Positions 35,901-46,195 are shown, counted from the first letter of the stretch. The stretch is DNA of 64,000 bases from Paragemmobacter ruber (GCF_009908315.1 NZ_JAAATW010000004.1:1-64000), one strand, 5' to 3'. Translations and numbers: made by a program. The notes: generated from the letters alone by a model not told the origin.

Positions 35901-38900
35901 ACAGCATCGGCGGCGGCACCGGCAATGACAGCATGATCGGCGGCGATGGCGCGGATACGCTGTCGGGCGGTGAGGGGGCCGATACGCTGCAGGGCGGCGC
36001 GGGCAATGACTCGCTGATCGGGGGCGATGGCGACGATGACATCGTGGCCGCCGCCGGCGACGTGGCCCAGGGCGGCGCGGGTGACGATGAATTCACCATC
36101 GACCCCACGCTTGCCGGCGCGGCGCCGATCACCGTGATCGGTGGCGAAACGGTCGAAGAAGCGGTGATTGATCCCACCAACAACCCTGCCGGGCGCATTG
36201 GAGATGTGCTCGATCTGCGTGGCCTGACGGATGTGGCGGTGGTCTACACCAATCCTGATCCGATCAGCGGCACGTCTGAAAGCGGCACGGCGACCTATCG
36301 CAACACATCGGGCCAGCTTGTCACGATCAACTTCTCGGAAATCGAGACGGTGCTGACCAGCGCCGATGGCGTGGTCGATGGCACGGGTGGCGGCGATCTG
36401 ATGACGCCGACCAGCGGCCCGGGTGGCGCGCCCTTCACCGATCCGCAGGGCGACCAGATCGACGGGGCCGATGGCTTGAACGATAGTGTCGCCGCAGGCG
36501 CGGGCAATGACACCGTGGATGCAGGTCAGGGCAATGACACCGTGGATGGTGGCACCGGCAACGACGTGCTGGCCGGTGGCGCGGGCGATGACAGCCTGAT
36601 CGGCAACACCGGGGCTGACACGCTCGATGGCGGCGCGGGCAACGATGTGTTGTCGGGCGGCGCGGGCGATGACAGCCTGAGCGGGGGTATCGGCGACGAT
36701 ACGCTCAACGGCGATGCCGGGCGCGACACGCTGGCAGGCGGTGCAGGCAATGATCGCCTTGTCGGCGGGGATGACGATGACACCCTGTCGGGCAACGAAG
36801 GGCGCGACACGCTGTTCGGCGGTTCGGGCAATGACCTGCTCGATGGCGGCGACGAGGCCGACAACCTCAACGGCGAAGAGGGCAACGATACCCTCCTTGG
36901 CGGTGGCGGGAACGACACCATCCTTGCCGCTGCGGGCAACGACTCGGTCAACGGTGATGGCGGGGACGACTCGATCATTGCGGGGCAGGGCGATGATGTT
37001 GTCGATGGCGGTGCAGGGAACGATATCCTTGTCGGCAGCGAAGGGCAGGATCTGCTCCGGGGCGGCGATGGCGCGGATGACCTGATCGGCGATGTGGGCA
37101 ATGACACGCTCGAAGGCGGGGCAGGGGCAGATACGCTGTCGGGCAATGCCGGGTCTGACTCGCTGACCGGCGGCGAAGGCAATGACAGCCTCTTCGGGGG
37201 CGGCAATGACGATGACATCATCGTCGGCGCGGGCGACCGGGCCGATGGCGGGGATGGCGACGACGAATTCCGCGTCAACCCGGCCCTGTCGGGCAACGCA
37301 AGCATCACCGTCATCGGCGGCGAGGCGGGCGAAGACCTGACCGATCCGACGAATGGCGGGAACGGTGACGTCCTCGATCTGCGCGGCCTGACCAATGCCA
37401 CCGTCGCCTTCTCCGGCGCGGAAAGCGGCACGGCCAGCTATCAGAACGGCGGCGGCCAGACCGTCACCATCGCCTTCTCGGAAATCGAGCGCGTCCTTCT
37501 GGACAGCAACGGCGTGGTCGATGGCACCACGGCGGGCGATCTGATGACGCCCACCTCGGGTGCGGGCGGCACGCCGTTCCGGGACAACCAGGGCGATCAG
37601 ATCGACGGCGCCGATGGCCTGAACGACACGATCGCTGCCGGTCAGGGCAATGACACGGTCGATGCCGGCCAGGGTGATGACACCGTCGATGGCGGCACCG
37701 GCAATGACAGCCTCACCGGCAATGTCGGCAATGACAGCGTCATCGGTGGCGCGGGCGACGATACGCTTGCGGGCGATCTTGGCGACGACACGCTTGCCGG
37801 CGACGAAGGCGCCGACAGCCTGTCGGGCGGCAACGGCAATGACACGCTGACCGGCGGCGAAGGCACCGACACCCTGCTGGGTGGCATCGGCAACGACCTG
37901 CTGGATGGCGGGACCGAAGCCGACAGTCTCGAAGGTGGTGCAGGCAATGACACGCTGCAAGGCGGCACAGGGTCCGACACGCTGCAAGGCGGGGCCGGGG
38001 CCGACAGCGTGGTCGGCGGCGCGGGCGATGACGACATCACCGTCGGCGGGGCCGATACAGCCAGCGGCAACTCTGGCGATGACGTGTTCACCGTCGATGC
38101 CTCTGATCCGAACCTCGCCGCGCAGATCTTTGGCGGCAGCGACGGCACGGATGGAAACCCGGATGATGCGGCCAATGGTGATGCGGGCGATCTGCTCGAT
38201 CTCTCCGCGGGCACCACGGCACAGACGGTGAACTTCGATGCCAACCCGGAAAACGGCACCGTCAACGGGTTGGACGGCGATGCGGGGATCGACGTCACCT
38301 TCGCGGAAATCGAACGGGTCCTCACCGGGTCTGCGGGCGATACCGTCAACGGGGCGGGGGCCAATGGTCCCATCGACATCGGCACGAATGGTGGCAACGA
38401 CACCATCACGACCGGTGCCGGCAACGACATCATCGACGCCGGTGCCGATGACGACCTCGTCACCGCAAATGGCGGCAATGACAGCATCCTCGGCGGGGCC
38501 GGGAACGACACGCTGGATGCAGGCGCAGGCAACGACACCGTCGATGCGGGTTCGGGGAACGACTCCGTCTATGGCGGCGACGGGCGCGATCTTCTGTCGG
38601 GTGGTGACGGCAACGACACCATGGATGGCGGTGCCGCGAACGACACGCTCGCTGGTGGCGCAGGCGACGACCGGCTCACCGGCGGGGATGGCGATGACAG
38701 CGTCACCGGCAACGAAGGGCGTGACACGCTCATCGGCGGTCCGGGCAACGACACGCTGGATGGCGGCGACGATGCCGACAGCCTGCAGGGCGGCCAGGGC
38801 AATGACAGCATCATCGGCGGTGGCGGCGATGACACGGTCGAAGGCAACCTCGGCAATGACACGATCCAGGGCGGCGATGGCAATGACAGCCTTGCCGGCA

Positions 38901-40513
38901 ATGAGGGTGACGATCAGATCGACGGTGGCGACGGAAACGACAGTGTCCTTGGAGGGGACGGTCGGGATCAGGTCATCGGCGGTGCCGGGAATGACCTCAT
39001 CAACACCCGCGCCACGGCGGCGGTCCCTGATGAGGCGGGCGCCCTGTCCGATCCCAACCCGAACGATGACCGTGACACCGTGTTCGGCGGTATCGGCAAT
39101 GATACGATCCTGACGGGCGACGATGCCGATCTGATCGACGGCGGCGATGGGAATGACTCCATCGACGCGGGCGTGGATGATGACACCATCCTCGGCGGGC
39201 AGGGCGACGATACCATCATCGCGGAAGAAGGCGATGACAGTGTCGATGGCGGGGTCGGCAATGATCTGCTCTATGGCGGGTCCACAACCGAAACCGCGGC
39301 CGATCTGCCCAATGACGGCAGCGATCCGCTAGTCAGCAACAACGAAGACACGATCCGCGGCGGTGAGGGCAACGACACCATCTTCGGGCGTGACGACAAC
39401 GACACCCTGATCGGCGATGCCGGGAACGATGTCATCTTCGGCGGGCTGGACGATGACAGCATCGACGGCGGCATCGGCAACGACTCGCTGTCAGGCGACG
39501 CAGGCAATGACACGCTGACAGGCGGCACCGGCAACGACACCCTGCAGGGTGGCGAAGGCCGCGACCGTCTGGCAGGGGGGGGCGGGGCCGACCTCATGGT
39601 CGGTGGCATCGGGGCAGACCTCTTCGTTGCCGAAGGCACCGACACCATCACCGACTTCGATGCCACCACCGGCATCCAGGGCACCGATGGCGCAACGACC
39701 GATGACAACGACTTTGTCGATCTGTCGGGCTTCTACAACGAGGCGAACCTCGCCGCCTATAACGCGGCCAATCCGGGCGCGACCTTCGACAACCCGCTGG
39801 AATGGCTCCGCGCCGATCAGGCGGATGGCGTCCTGCAAGGGGCGGCGGGTCTGCGCATCCAGAACGGCGGCGCGGCGGTGGCGGGCGATCTGCTCAACGT
39901 CGAAAACACCGCCGTTGTCTGCTTCACCCGGGGCAGCCGCATCCTGACGGCGGAAGGCGAAAAGGCGATCGAAGATCTCGCCGCGGGCGATCTGGTTCTG
40001 ACCATGGACCACGGCTATCAGCCGATCCGTTGGATCGGGTCCAGCACCGTCGCCGGCAAGGGCCGCTTTGCCCCGATCGTGATCGAGGCAGGCACCCTCG
40101 GCAACACCCGCACCCTGCGCGTGTCGCCGCAGCACCGTATGCTTGTGTCCGGTTGGCAAGCCGAACTTCTGTTCGACGAACCCGAGGTGCTGGTGGCCGC
40201 CAAGATGCTGGTCAATGACCAGACGATCCGTGCCGAAGAGGTGGATCAGGTGGAATACTTCCACATGCTCTTCGACGCGCATGAAATCGTCTACGCCGAA
40301 GGTGCACCGTCGGAAAGCTTCCATCCCGGCCATGTCGGCTGGGGTGCGCTGGCCGAAGCCGCACGCGAAGAAATCCTGTCGCTCTTCCCGCAGCTGGAAG
40401 ACATGGATTTCGCCGCCTATGGCCCATCGGCCCGCCGCAGCCTCACCGCCGCCGAAGCGCGCGTCGCCCGCGACACGATCTTTGGCGACGGCGTGACCCG
40501 CGCCGCAGAATAA
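32990..40513 (+). CDS. Giant RTX calcium-binding repeat protein with C-terminal Hint domain
   Basis: A 2507-aa acidic protein, probably exported by a type I system, without an N-terminal signal peptide. Residues 1-155 are a non-repeat head ([17 protein letters not shown]). A second non-repeat insert lies at about 260-433. Most of the rest is GGxGxD-type nonapeptide arrays that bind calcium as parallel beta-rolls. The arrays are interrupted by recurring spacer modules, an A type (three full copies and one partial) and a B type (two copies). The C-terminal Hint_2 domain starts at Cys2311 ([11 protein letters not shown]), continues with SPQHRML, and ends with [11 protein letters not shown]. Hint domains cleave or rearrange at the Cys, so self-processing is possible. 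The start has GGAG eight bases upstream. Confidence 0.93.
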   Translation: MAFQINSTAIQPLAALIQLNFSTATTQTINLTLNLGQVLTQSGTLNADDPNNNGLITRGETIDHNNPDGVFGLLDAIPDLHNASVLGVGKMSALVTGLLVDYPVLLVQSGGDQYLIYPNGGPDLLSVVTGTINTNITFFKDGAIDGGGKLVTPPAADGVVNGTSGADLMNPGFTDPQLDQVDGKDGVNDVIAAGAGNDTVNAGQGNDTVDGGTGADVLNGGVGNDQIGGGEGADTITGGAGDDLVEGGVGDDVLYGDDSATSVGPVEQTVAPVPGAKHTLLVWQLDQVTVTNLGKNDFPFPDDASGEEDVAGSTFRINSNAVPVAVGVNDDDKKFDDGDGDQVLAKPITLNGISEPEGKRFTPEYAYCVRASDGTIINVYAVELEGNNTVGFVTDKPLTVGETYTFLGRITTHPEINYDALTDSWVVSTAPATPGVGNDTVNGGDGNDHLFGGAGNDTLNGDAGNDQINGDAGNDALSGGSGNDTLTGGAGSDVLAGGEGSDNLAGNDGDDDLIVSSGDRAEGGSGDDEFRVDPTTTGNATITVIGGETGEDLSDPTNGGAGDVLDLRGLTGVTVTPTGAESGVATFVNNLNQTVTINYSEIERVLRDTNGVVDGTAGNDVITPTSGPGGTPFVDAEGDQLDGAQLNDTIAAGAGNDRVDAGQGNDTVFGGTGADSITGGIGNDVINGDEGADTLVGGAGNDALNGGSGDDDIAVGGADTASGGAGDDVFTVDATDPATDINATIDGNGDATSGQPEDAANGDAGDILDLSSGTSGQVVTYGTNPETGTVNGLDGDAATDIGFAEIERVLTGSGNDTINGGAANGPIVVDTGSGNDTVTGGSGNDSLNTGAGDDTVAGGGGNDSIAAGGGDDSVDGGSGDDTLQGNEGEDTLAGDQGNDSLDGGADDDSLTGNDGNDTLNGGTGDDTLDGGANDDRLTGGDGQDSIVGGTGNDTLAGDGGNDTLNGGDGADSIGGGTGNDSMIGGDGADTLSGGEGADTLQGGAGNDSLIGGDGDDDIVAAAGDVAQGGAGDDEFTIDPTLAGAAPITVIGGETVEEAVIDPTNNPAGRIGDVLDLRGLTDVAVVYTNPDPISGTSESGTATYRNTSGQLVTINFSEIETVLTSADGVVDGTGGGDLMTPTSGPGGAPFTDPQGDQIDGADGLNDSVAAGAGNDTVDAGQGNDTVDGGTGNDVLAGGAGDDSLIGNTGADTLDGGAGNDVLSGGAGDDSLSGGIGDDTLNGDAGRDTLAGGAGNDRLVGGDDDDTLSGNEGRDTLFGGSGNDLLDGGDEADNLNGEEGNDTLLGGGGNDTILAAAGNDSVNGDGGDDSIIAGQGDDVVDGGAGNDILVGSEGQDLLRGGDGADDLIGDVGNDTLEGGAGADTLSGNAGSDSLTGGEGNDSLFGGGNDDDIIVGAGDRADGGDGDDEFRVNPALSGNASITVIGGEAGEDLTDPTNGGNGDVLDLRGLTNATVAFSGAESGTASYQNGGGQTVTIAFSEIERVLLDSNGVVDGTTAGDLMTPTSGAGGTPFRDNQGDQIDGADGLNDTIAAGQGNDTVDAGQGDDTVDGGTGNDSLTGNVGNDSVIGGAGDDTLAGDLGDDTLAGDEGADSLSGGNGNDTLTGGEGTDTLLGGIGNDLLDGGTEADSLEGGAGNDTLQGGTGSDTLQGGAGADSVVGGAGDDDITVGGADTASGNSGDDVFTVDASDPNLAAQIFGGSDGTDGNPDDAANGDAGDLLDLSAGTTAQTVNFDANPENGTVNGLDGDAGIDVTFAEIERVLTGSAGDTVNGAGANGPIDIGTNGGNDTITTGAGNDIIDAGADDDLVTANGGNDSILGGAGNDTLDAGAGNDTVDAGSGNDSVYGGDGRDLLSGGDGNDTMDGGAANDTLAGGAGDDRLTGGDGDDSVTGNEGRDTLIGGPGNDTLDGGDDADSLQGGQGNDSIIGGGGDDTVEGNLGNDTIQGGDGNDSLAGNEGDDQIDGGDGNDSVLGGDGRDQVIGGAGNDLINTRATAAVPDEAGALSDPNPNDDRDTVFGGIGNDTILTGDDADLIDGGDGNDSIDAGVDDDTILGGQGDDTIIAEEGDDSVDGGVGNDLLYGGSTTETAADLPNDGSDPLVSNNEDTIRGGEGNDTIFGRDDNDTLIGDAGNDVIFGGLDDDSIDGGIGNDSLSGDAGNDTLTGGTGNDTLQGGEGRDRLAGGGGADLMVGGIGADLFVAEGTDTITDFDATTGIQGTDGATTDDNDFVDLSGFYNEANLAAYNAANPGATFDNPLEWLRADQADGVLQGAAGLRIQNGGAAVAGDLLNVENTAVVCFTRGSRILTAEGEKAIEDLAAGDLVLTMDHGYQPIRWIGSSTVAGKGRFAPIVIEAGTLGNTRTLRVSPQHRMLVSGWQAELLFDEPEVLVAAKMLVNDQTIRAEEVDQVEYFHMLFDAHEIVYAEGAPSESFHPGHVGWGALAEAAREEILSLFPQLEDMDFAAYGPSARRSLTAAEARVARDTIFGDGVTRAAE
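33454..38420 (+). repeat. Intragenic modular repeats of RTX gene (A and B spacer modules)
   Basis: Two kinds of non-nonapeptide module recur inside the RTX arrays. Module A (ITVIGGE...DPTN...[10 protein letters not shown]..., then GVVDGT...GDQ-DG, then [15 protein letters not shown]) occurs at about 34520-34998, 36037-36552 and 37210-37695, with only its second half at 33454-33620. Module B ([51 protein letters not shown]) occurs at 35119-35482 and 38027-38388. The order A(half)-A-B-A-A-B implies block duplication. Confidence 0.8.
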
Positions 40514-40534
40514 GCGTCGCAACGAACCAGACGA

Positions 40535-40557
40535 GCGGACCCCGAACCGGGGTCCGC
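40535..40557 (+). terminator. Hairpin after RTX/Hint gene
   Basis: Perfect 10-bp arms, GCGGACCCCG at 40535-40544 and CGGGGTCCGC at 40548-40557, with a 3-base AAC loop, starting 22 bases after the RTX stop. No U-run follows directly (a TTTT lies 15 bases on), so it is either a weak terminator or an mRNA 3'-end stabiliser. Confidence 0.55.
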
Positions 40558-40697
40558 CGCCCCATCCGACCTTTTGCCAACCCTGTCCCTGCCAAAGGTC
40601 TGATCACGGGCCCAACCTTTCGCCCTGCACTTCCGCCGCCAGCTGCGCAAATCTGCCAAGGCAGTTCCGCAGCCATGCTCTGCGCAGGAAGGGGGCA

Positions 40698-40829
40698 ATT
40701 CTGTCAGCCCAGTTTGCAAAAGCCCTGTTCGCGGCGACCCGCGTCATTCTGCCCGTGCTGTCGCGGGGAAGCCTGATCGTTCTGGGCTTCCTGCTGGGCT
40801 TTCTGTTCAGCGGTCGCTGGGTGTTCTGA
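40698..40829 (+). CDS. Possible small hydrophobic peptide (43 aa), start uncertain
   Basis: A frame between the RTX and mgdA genes encodes a basic N-terminal helix followed by a hydrophobic stretch (SLIVLGFLLGFLFSGRWVF) ending at a TGA, as in small membrane proteins. No ATG, GTG or TTG occurs at a suitable point. The only start with a ribosome site (GGAAGGGGG) is an ATT at 40698, which is rare. It may be a real small protein with a non-standard start, or chance. Apart from this the 486-base gap holds the hairpin at 40535 and the mgdA promoter zone. Confidence 0.22.
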   Translation: MLSAQFAKALFAATRVILPVLSRGSLIVLGFLLGFLFSGRWVF

Positions 40830-40999
40830 TCTCCCCGCCCAAACATCCCAACCGCCCGGGCGCGGATCATCGCTGCTGTCGGATATGGGCGGTTGCGTGG
40901 CGGGAATGGATGGAGGTTTTCGCGCGCCCCGGCGCATATTCCGGCGGAGTGTTCGCTGGGCCGCAGACCGCAAGGCCCGCATCAGAATGGACTGTACCG

Positions 41000-42250
41000 A
41001 TGCGCTATTCCGGCTTCCGTGTGATCGCCGAGGCCCTCACCGGCCACAAGGGATGGAAACCCGCATGGCGCGACCCAGAACCGCAATCTTCCTATGATTA
41101 CATCATCATCGGCGGCGGCGGCCATGGTCTGGCCACGGCCTACTATCTGGCCAAGGAATTCAAACAGGCCCGCATCGCCGTGCTGGAAAAGGGCTATCTC
41201 GGCGGCGGCAATGTGGGGCGCAACACGACCATCATCCGCTCCAACTATCTGCTTGATGGGAACGAACCCTTCTACGAGTTTTCCCTGAAACTCTGGGAAG
41301 GTCTGGAACAAGACTTCAACTACAACGCCATGGTGTCCCAGCGCGGGATCATCAACCTGTACCACACCGATGCCCAGCGCGATGCCTATACCCGTCGCGG
41401 CAACGCCATGATCCTGCACGGGGCCGATGCGGAACTGCTGAACCGCGATCAGGTTCGCGCAATGTATCCCTTCCTAAATTTCGACAACGCCCGCTTCCCC
41501 ATCAAGGGTGCGCTGATGCAGCGGCGCGGCGGCACCGTCCGCCACGACGCCGTGGCCTGGGGCTATGCGCGCGGCGCAGACCAGCGCGGCGTGGACCTGA
41601 TCCAGAACTGCGAAGTCACGGGCATCCGCACGGAAGCAGGCCGCGCGACGGGCGTTGACACCACGCGCGGCTTCATCGGCGCGAAGAAGGTGGGCGTCGC
41701 CGTGGCGGGCAATTCGTCCAAGGTCATGAGCCATGTGAACATGCGCCTGCCCATCGAATCCCATGTGTTGCAGGCCTTCGTATCCGAAGGCCTCAAACCC
41801 CTCATCGACGGTGTCATGACCTATGGCGCAGGCCATTTCTACGTCAGCCAGTCCGACAAGGGCGGTCTTGTGTTCGGCGGCGATATCGACGGCTACAACT
41901 CCTACGCCCAGCGCGGCAACATGCCGGTGGTCGAAGACGTGGCCGAAGGCGGCATGTCCCTCATCCCCATGATCGGCCGCGCCCGCCTGCTGCGCTCATG
42001 GGGCGGGATCATGGACATGTCGATGGATGGCAGCCCCATCATCGACAAGACCGATATCGACGGCCTCTATTTCAACGGCGGCTGGTGCTATGGCGGCTTC
42101 AAGGCCACCCCCGCCTCCGGCTGGTGCTTCGCGCATCTCCTCGCCACCGATCAACCCCATCCCACCGCCACCGCCTATCGCTTTGATCGCTTCCGCAAGG
42201 GGCTGATGATCGACGAAAAAGGGCAGGGCGCGCAGCCCAACCTGCACTGA
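41000..42250 (+). CDS. mgdA: N-methylglutamate dehydrogenase subunit A (sarcosine oxidase beta-like)
   Basis: A 416-aa flavoprotein of the SoxB/DAO family. The FAD motif YIIIGGGGHGLATAYYL is at residues 34-50. His182 in RRGGTVRHDAVAWGYA sits where heterotetrameric sarcosine oxidases carry covalent FMN. With subunits B, C and D it forms the dehydrogenase that oxidises N-methylglutamate to glutamate and passes a one-carbon unit to tetrahydrofolate. The four-gene order B-D-A-G is that of soxBDAG. N-methylglutamate rather than sarcosine is chosen as substrate because mgsABC and gmaS follow in the same locus. The ATG at 41000 is preferred; an upstream in-frame ATG adds 30 unconserved residues. Confidence 0.9.
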   Translation: MRYSGFRVIAEALTGHKGWKPAWRDPEPQSSYDYIIIGGGGHGLATAYYLAKEFKQARIAVLEKGYLGGGNVGRNTTIIRSNYLLDGNEPFYEFSLKLWEGLEQDFNYNAMVSQRGIINLYHTDAQRDAYTRRGNAMILHGADAELLNRDQVRAMYPFLNFDNARFPIKGALMQRRGGTVRHDAVAWGYARGADQRGVDLIQNCEVTGIRTEAGRATGVDTTRGFIGAKKVGVAVAGNSSKVMSHVNMRLPIESHVLQAFVSEGLKPLIDGVMTYGAGHFYVSQSDKGGLVFGGDIDGYNSYAQRGNMPVVEDVAEGGMSLIPMIGRARLLRSWGGIMDMSMDGSPIIDKTDIDGLYFNGGWCYGGFKATPASGWCFAHLLATDQPHPTATAYRFDRFRKGLMIDEKGQGAQPNLH

Positions 42251-42260
42251 GGGCAAGCAG

Positions 42261-42560
42261 ATGATCATCAACCACCCCCTCCTCGGCCCCCGCGACGCGC
42301 AGGAATTCACCTATCTTGGCGACGCCGCCCTGATCGACCGGCCCGATGGCATGGCCTTCCCTGACGCCACCGCCGCGCAGGACGCCTTCCACGATTACCT
42401 CTACCTGCGCGACAACCCCGCAGGCGAACACCGCGAGCTTTGGTTCCACGAACAGGGCGACCGGTCATGGCTCGTCGTCACCCGCAACACCGTGACGCAT
42501 GAAATCACCAAGGTCGAATTCGCCCGCGATGTGGCCCGCAGCCGGGGGCGCAGCAAATGA
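42261..42560 (+). CDS. mgdB: N-methylglutamate dehydrogenase subunit B (sarcosine oxidase delta-like)
   Basis: A 99-aa SoxD-like subunit. SoxD of true sarcosine oxidases binds zinc through CPxCG at the N-terminus and a His-x3-Cys. Here the first motif is HPLLG (residues 5-9) and the second His63-x3-Asp67 (WFHEQGD), so all three cysteines are gone. The rest of the fold pattern (REFxYLGDA-like start, SWLVVTRNTVTHEI) is kept. The gene lies 10 bases after mgdA and overlaps mgdC by four. The changed zinc site may be a marker of the N-methylglutamate group. Confidence 0.88.
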   Translation: MIINHPLLGPRDAQEFTYLGDAALIDRPDGMAFPDATAAQDAFHDYLYLRDNPAGEHRELWFHEQGDRSWLVVTRNTVTHEITKVEFARDVARSRGRSK

Positions 42561-45508
42561 CGCAAGAAAACCGCATCAAGGGCGGCCAGATCGACCGCAC
42601 GAAAACGCTCCGCTTCACCTTCGACGGCCACCCCTATACGGGCCATCCGGGTGACACGCTGGCCTCTGCCCTGCTGGCGAACGGCGTCCGCCTGATGGGG
42701 CGCAGCTTCAAATACCACCGCCCGCGCGGCCCGCTTTCGGCGGGGTCCGAAGAACCCAATGCCATCGTCGAACTGCGCACCGGCGCGCGGCAGGAACCCA
42801 ACACCCGCGCCACCGTTGCGGAACTCTTCGACGGTCTGGAAGCCAACAGCCAGAACCGCTTCCCCTCGCTCAAATTCGATCTCATGGGGATCAACGACCG
42901 CCTGTCGCCCTTCTTCGCCGCAGGCTTCTACTACAAAACCTTCATGTGGCCCGCGGCCTTCTGGGAAAAGATCTACGAACCCATCATCCGCCGCGCCGCA
43001 GGCCTCGGCTCGCTGACCCGCGAAGAAGACCCCGATCAATACGACAAGGGCTTCCTCCACTGCGACATCCTCATCATCGGCGCTGGCCCCGCAGGCCTGA
43101 TGGCCACCCTCACCGCCGCCCGCGCCGGCGCGCGCGTCATCCTTGCGGATGAAGATTTCCGCATGGGCGGCCGCCTCAACGCCGAAACCCTCACCGTCGG
43201 CAACCATTCCGGCGCCGACTGGGCCGAAGATACCGTCCGCACGCTGGCGCAGATGCCCAACGTCCGCCTCATGCCCCGCACCACCGTGCTGGGCGCGATG
43301 GACCACGGCATCTATTCCGCCGTCGAACGCGTCTCCGACCACCTCCCCATCCCGGCCCCCGGCAAGCCGCGCCAGATCCTCTGGCGCATCTATTCGGCCC
43401 ACGCGATCCTCGCCGCAGGCGCCACCGAACGCCCCATCGCGTTCGAGAACAACGACCGCCCCGGCATCCTCCTCGCAGGAAGCTTGCGCACCTATGCCAA
43501 CCGCTACGCCGTGGCCGTGGGCGACCGCGTCGCCGTCTTCACCAACAATGATGACGGCCTGCGCACCGCGACCGACCTGCAAGCCAAGGGCATCGACATC
43601 GCCGCCGTCATCGACACGCGGCAGGAAGGCGACCTCCTCCCCGGTATCCGCCACCTCAAAGGCGCGCAGGTGATCGACACGAAAGGCAAACTCGGCCTGA
43701 AATCCATCACCATCCGCCACGCGAACGGTCGTTCGGAAACCCTCTCCGTCAACGCCCTCGGCGTCTCGGGTGGCTGGAACCCGAACCTCAACATCGCCAG
43801 CCACCACCGCGGCCGCCCGGTCTGGAACGACGCGATCCACGCCTTCACGCCCCCCACCGGCGGCCCGAAGAACCTGACTGCCGCAGGGGCAGCCGCAGGC
43901 GCGCTTTCCACCCATGCCGCCCTGCAAACAGGCGCTGCCCAGGCCAATGCCGCGCTTGAAGCCTTGGGCCTCAAAACCCACACCCCCGACCTGCCAAAGG
44001 CCGAGGACGCCCCCCTCAACCTCACCCCCTTCTGGTATGTCGGCGAAGGCAAGGGGCGGGCCTGGATCGACCAGCAGAACGACGTCACCGTGAAGGATGT
44101 CAAACTGGCGAAACAGGAAAACTTCACCTCCGTCGAACACCTGAAACGCTACACCACGCTGGGCATGGCAACGGATCAGGGCAAGACCGGCAACATCCTC
44201 GGCCTTGCGATCATGGCCGAACTCACCGGCCGCTCCATCCCGCAGACCGGCACGACCATCTACCGCCCGCCCTACACCCCCGTCGCCATGGGTGCCCTCG
44301 CAGGTCGCTCGCGCGGGCCTGAATTCAAACCCACCCGCCTGACGCCCAGCCACAAATGGGCCGCCGAACAAGGCGCGATCTTCGTCGAGGTGGGCATGTG
44401 GCTCCGCGCCCAATGGTTCCCCAAGGCGGGTGAGACCACATGGCGCCAATCCGTGGACCGCGAGGTTCTGCAAACCCGCGCCTCCGTCGGCATCTGCGAT
44501 GTCACCACCTTGGGCAAGATCGACATTCAGGGCTGCGACGCAGGCGCCTTCCTCGATCGCGTCTACGCCAACACCTTCTCCACCCTCCCCATCGGCAAGG
44601 TCCGCTACGGCCTGATGCTGCGCGAGGATGGCATCGTCATGGATGACGGCACCACCGCCCGCATGGGCGAAAACGAATGGGTGATGACGACAACCACCGC
44701 CAACGCCGTCCCGGTCTTCCGCCACCTCGAATATGTCCGCCAATGCCTCTATCCTGACATGGACGTGCAGCTCATCTCCACCACTGAGGCTTGGGCGCAA
44801 TTCTCCGTCGCCGGTCCCAATGCACGCAAACTGCTGCAAAAGGTGGTGGATCAGGACATCTCCGATGCTGCCTTCCCCTACATGGCCTGCGGCAACATCA
44901 CTGTCTGTGGCGGCCTGCGCGCGCGGCTCTTCCGCATCTCCTTCTCGGGCGAACTGGCCTATGAAATCGCCGTTCCCACCCGCTATGGCGATGCCCTGAT
45001 CCGCGAGATGATGAAGGCAGGCGAAGAGTTCGGCGCCGTCGCCTATGGCACCGAATCCCTCGGCGTCATGCGCGTCGAAAAGGGTCACGTCGCGGGCAAT
45101 GAACTCAACGGCCAGACCACCGCCCTCAACATGGGGCTGGGCAAGATGGTGTCGAAGAAGAAAGACAGCATCGGCATGGTCCTGTCGCAACGCGAAGGGC
45201 TGAACGCGGATGATGGCCTCCGCCTTGTCGGCGTCAAACCGGTGGACCCGTCAAAACCGCTCACCGCAGGTTCCCATTTCCTCGATATCGGCGCGGCCCC
45301 GGTGGCGGCCAACGATGGCGGCTGGCTCACCTCCGTCGTATATTCGCCCCACCTCAAATCCTCCATCGCGCTGGGCTATCTCAAGAACGGCACCGCCCGC
45401 ATCGGCCAGAAGATGCGCGCCGTGAACCTGCTCGCCAAGACAGAGGTGGAGGTGGAAATCGTCTCGCCCCACTTCTTCGACCCGGAAGGAGACCGCCTCC
45501 GTGGCTGA
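42557..45508 (+). CDS. mgdC: N-methylglutamate dehydrogenase subunit C (sarcosine oxidase alpha-like)
   Basis: A 983-aa SoxA-like subunit. In order: an N-terminal ferredoxin-like domain without Fe-S cysteines (about 10-100, FDGHPYTGHPGDTLASALLANG), an NAD-binding pyridine-nucleotide oxidoreductase domain (LIIGAGPAGLMATL at about 173-186), and a C-terminal GCV_T/folate-binding domain from about 600 (CDVTTLGKIDIQGCDAGAFL, with LYPDMDVQLISTTEAWAQFSVAGPNA). The folate domain receives the methyl carbon from N-methylglutamate as methylene-tetrahydrofolate. It overlaps mgdB by four bases and mgdD by eight. Confidence 0.93.
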   Translation: MTQENRIKGGQIDRTKTLRFTFDGHPYTGHPGDTLASALLANGVRLMGRSFKYHRPRGPLSAGSEEPNAIVELRTGARQEPNTRATVAELFDGLEANSQNRFPSLKFDLMGINDRLSPFFAAGFYYKTFMWPAAFWEKIYEPIIRRAAGLGSLTREEDPDQYDKGFLHCDILIIGAGPAGLMATLTAARAGARVILADEDFRMGGRLNAETLTVGNHSGADWAEDTVRTLAQMPNVRLMPRTTVLGAMDHGIYSAVERVSDHLPIPAPGKPRQILWRIYSAHAILAAGATERPIAFENNDRPGILLAGSLRTYANRYAVAVGDRVAVFTNNDDGLRTATDLQAKGIDIAAVIDTRQEGDLLPGIRHLKGAQVIDTKGKLGLKSITIRHANGRSETLSVNALGVSGGWNPNLNIASHHRGRPVWNDAIHAFTPPTGGPKNLTAAGAAAGALSTHAALQTGAAQANAALEALGLKTHTPDLPKAEDAPLNLTPFWYVGEGKGRAWIDQQNDVTVKDVKLAKQENFTSVEHLKRYTTLGMATDQGKTGNILGLAIMAELTGRSIPQTGTTIYRPPYTPVAMGALAGRSRGPEFKPTRLTPSHKWAAEQGAIFVEVGMWLRAQWFPKAGETTWRQSVDREVLQTRASVGICDVTTLGKIDIQGCDAGAFLDRVYANTFSTLPIGKVRYGLMLREDGIVMDDGTTARMGENEWVMTTTTANAVPVFRHLEYVRQCLYPDMDVQLISTTEAWAQFSVAGPNARKLLQKVVDQDISDAAFPYMACGNITVCGGLRARLFRISFSGELAYEIAVPTRYGDALIREMMKAGEEFGAVAYGTESLGVMRVEKGHVAGNELNGQTTALNMGLGKMVSKKKDSIGMVLSQREGLNADDGLRLVGVKPVDPSKPLTAGSHFLDIGAAPVAANDGGWLTSVVYSPHLKSSIALGYLKNGTARIGQKMRAVNLLAKTEVEVEIVSPHFFDPEGDRLRG

Positions 45509-46067
45509 CCATCGCTTGCACCCGATCACGCCCCTCGGCCACGACACGCCCCACAGCGTGACCATCGGCCCCGTAACGATCACCGAAGTCACCGACACGG
45601 CGCTTGCCTCCCTCGCCGCCCGTCTGGGCGAGGGGAAGGCCGTGGCCGACATCGCGGATACCGCAGGCATCCCGCTTCCCGGCTCCGGCCACGCCGCGCA
45701 GGGCGCGACCTTCGCCGCCTTCTGGCTCTCGCCCGACATGTGGATGGTAGAGGCGCCCTTCGCCACGCATGAGGATATCGTGGCGATCCTGAAACCCCAT
45801 TTCGGCGAAACCGCCTCCCTCACCGAACAGACCGACGCTTGGGCGCGCTTCGATGTGACGGCCCCCGACCTGCCCGCCATGTTCGAACGGCTCTGCAATT
45901 TCGACCTGCGCGCGCATGGCCCCGGCGCGGCCACCCGGACGGTGATCGAACATCTGGGCTGCTACGTCGTGATCCGCGCGCCGGGCCATCTGTCGGTGCT
46001 CGGCCCCCGCTCTTCGGCGGCCTCGCTCTTCCACGCTCTGGAAACCGCCGCGCGCTCGGCCTTCTAG
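45501..46067 (+). CDS. mgdD: N-methylglutamate dehydrogenase subunit D (sarcosine oxidase gamma-like)
   Basis: A 188-aa SoxG-like subunit, structurally a relative of the folate-binding domain. The start is a GTG that overlaps the mgdC stop by eight bases and has AAGGAGA upstream. Family segments seen are FWLSPDMWMVEAP, a Ser/Thr-rich VTEQTDAWARFDVTAPD-type middle and an ERLCNFDLR near residue 130. It caps the heterotetramer; no separate activity is known. It ends the mgd operon, 159 bases before the XRE regulator gene. Confidence 0.88.
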   Translation: MADHRLHPITPLGHDTPHSVTIGPVTITEVTDTALASLAARLGEGKAVADIADTAGIPLPGSGHAAQGATFAAFWLSPDMWMVEAPFATHEDIVAILKPHFGETASLTEQTDAWARFDVTAPDLPAMFERLCNFDLRAHGPGAATRTVIEHLGCYVVIRAPGHLSVLGPRSSAASLFHALETAARSAF

Positions 46068-46161
46068 GCTGGCAACCCGTCCCGCGGTTCATTTCCCTGC
46101 CGCATGGCCACAGGGCGCGGCCCAACATGCCGCGCCGCCGTTTGCAGACGGCCTTGCCGAC

Positions 46162-46195
46162 TTGTCCAATGCGCTTTTTTCCCTATAGTAAAAAA
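46162..46195 (+). promoter_or_regulatory. Predicted promoter with A/T inverted repeat upstream of XRE regulator
   Basis: A sigma70-like pair, TTGTCC at 46162-46167 and TATAGT at 46184-46189 with 16-base spacing. The -10 sits inside an inverted repeat of T6 (46175-46180) and A6 (46190-46195) around a CTATAG core. This is an AT island in GC-rich DNA and suggests autoregulation. Confidence 0.45.

Noticed and set aside
32693-37987. A 1764-codon open frame on the minus strand across the RTX gene
   Set aside because: It mirrors the repeat codons of the RTX gene, shows only low-complexity Ala/Val/Ile repeats, and stays open because the GC-rich repeats on the plus strand lack stops in that frame. 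The plus strand carries clear calcium-binding and Hint motifs.
33454-39600. Dense short DNA repeats that could suggest a CRISPR array or satellite
   Set aside because: The repeat units are in-frame 9-codon GGxGxD motifs with codon-level variation and no unique equal-length spacers, so they are protein repeats.
42401-45190. A 929-codon minus-strand frame opposite mgdC
   Set aside because: MgdC on the plus strand carries full domain motifs and coupled starts and stops; the antisense frame is a by-product of GC-rich codon use.
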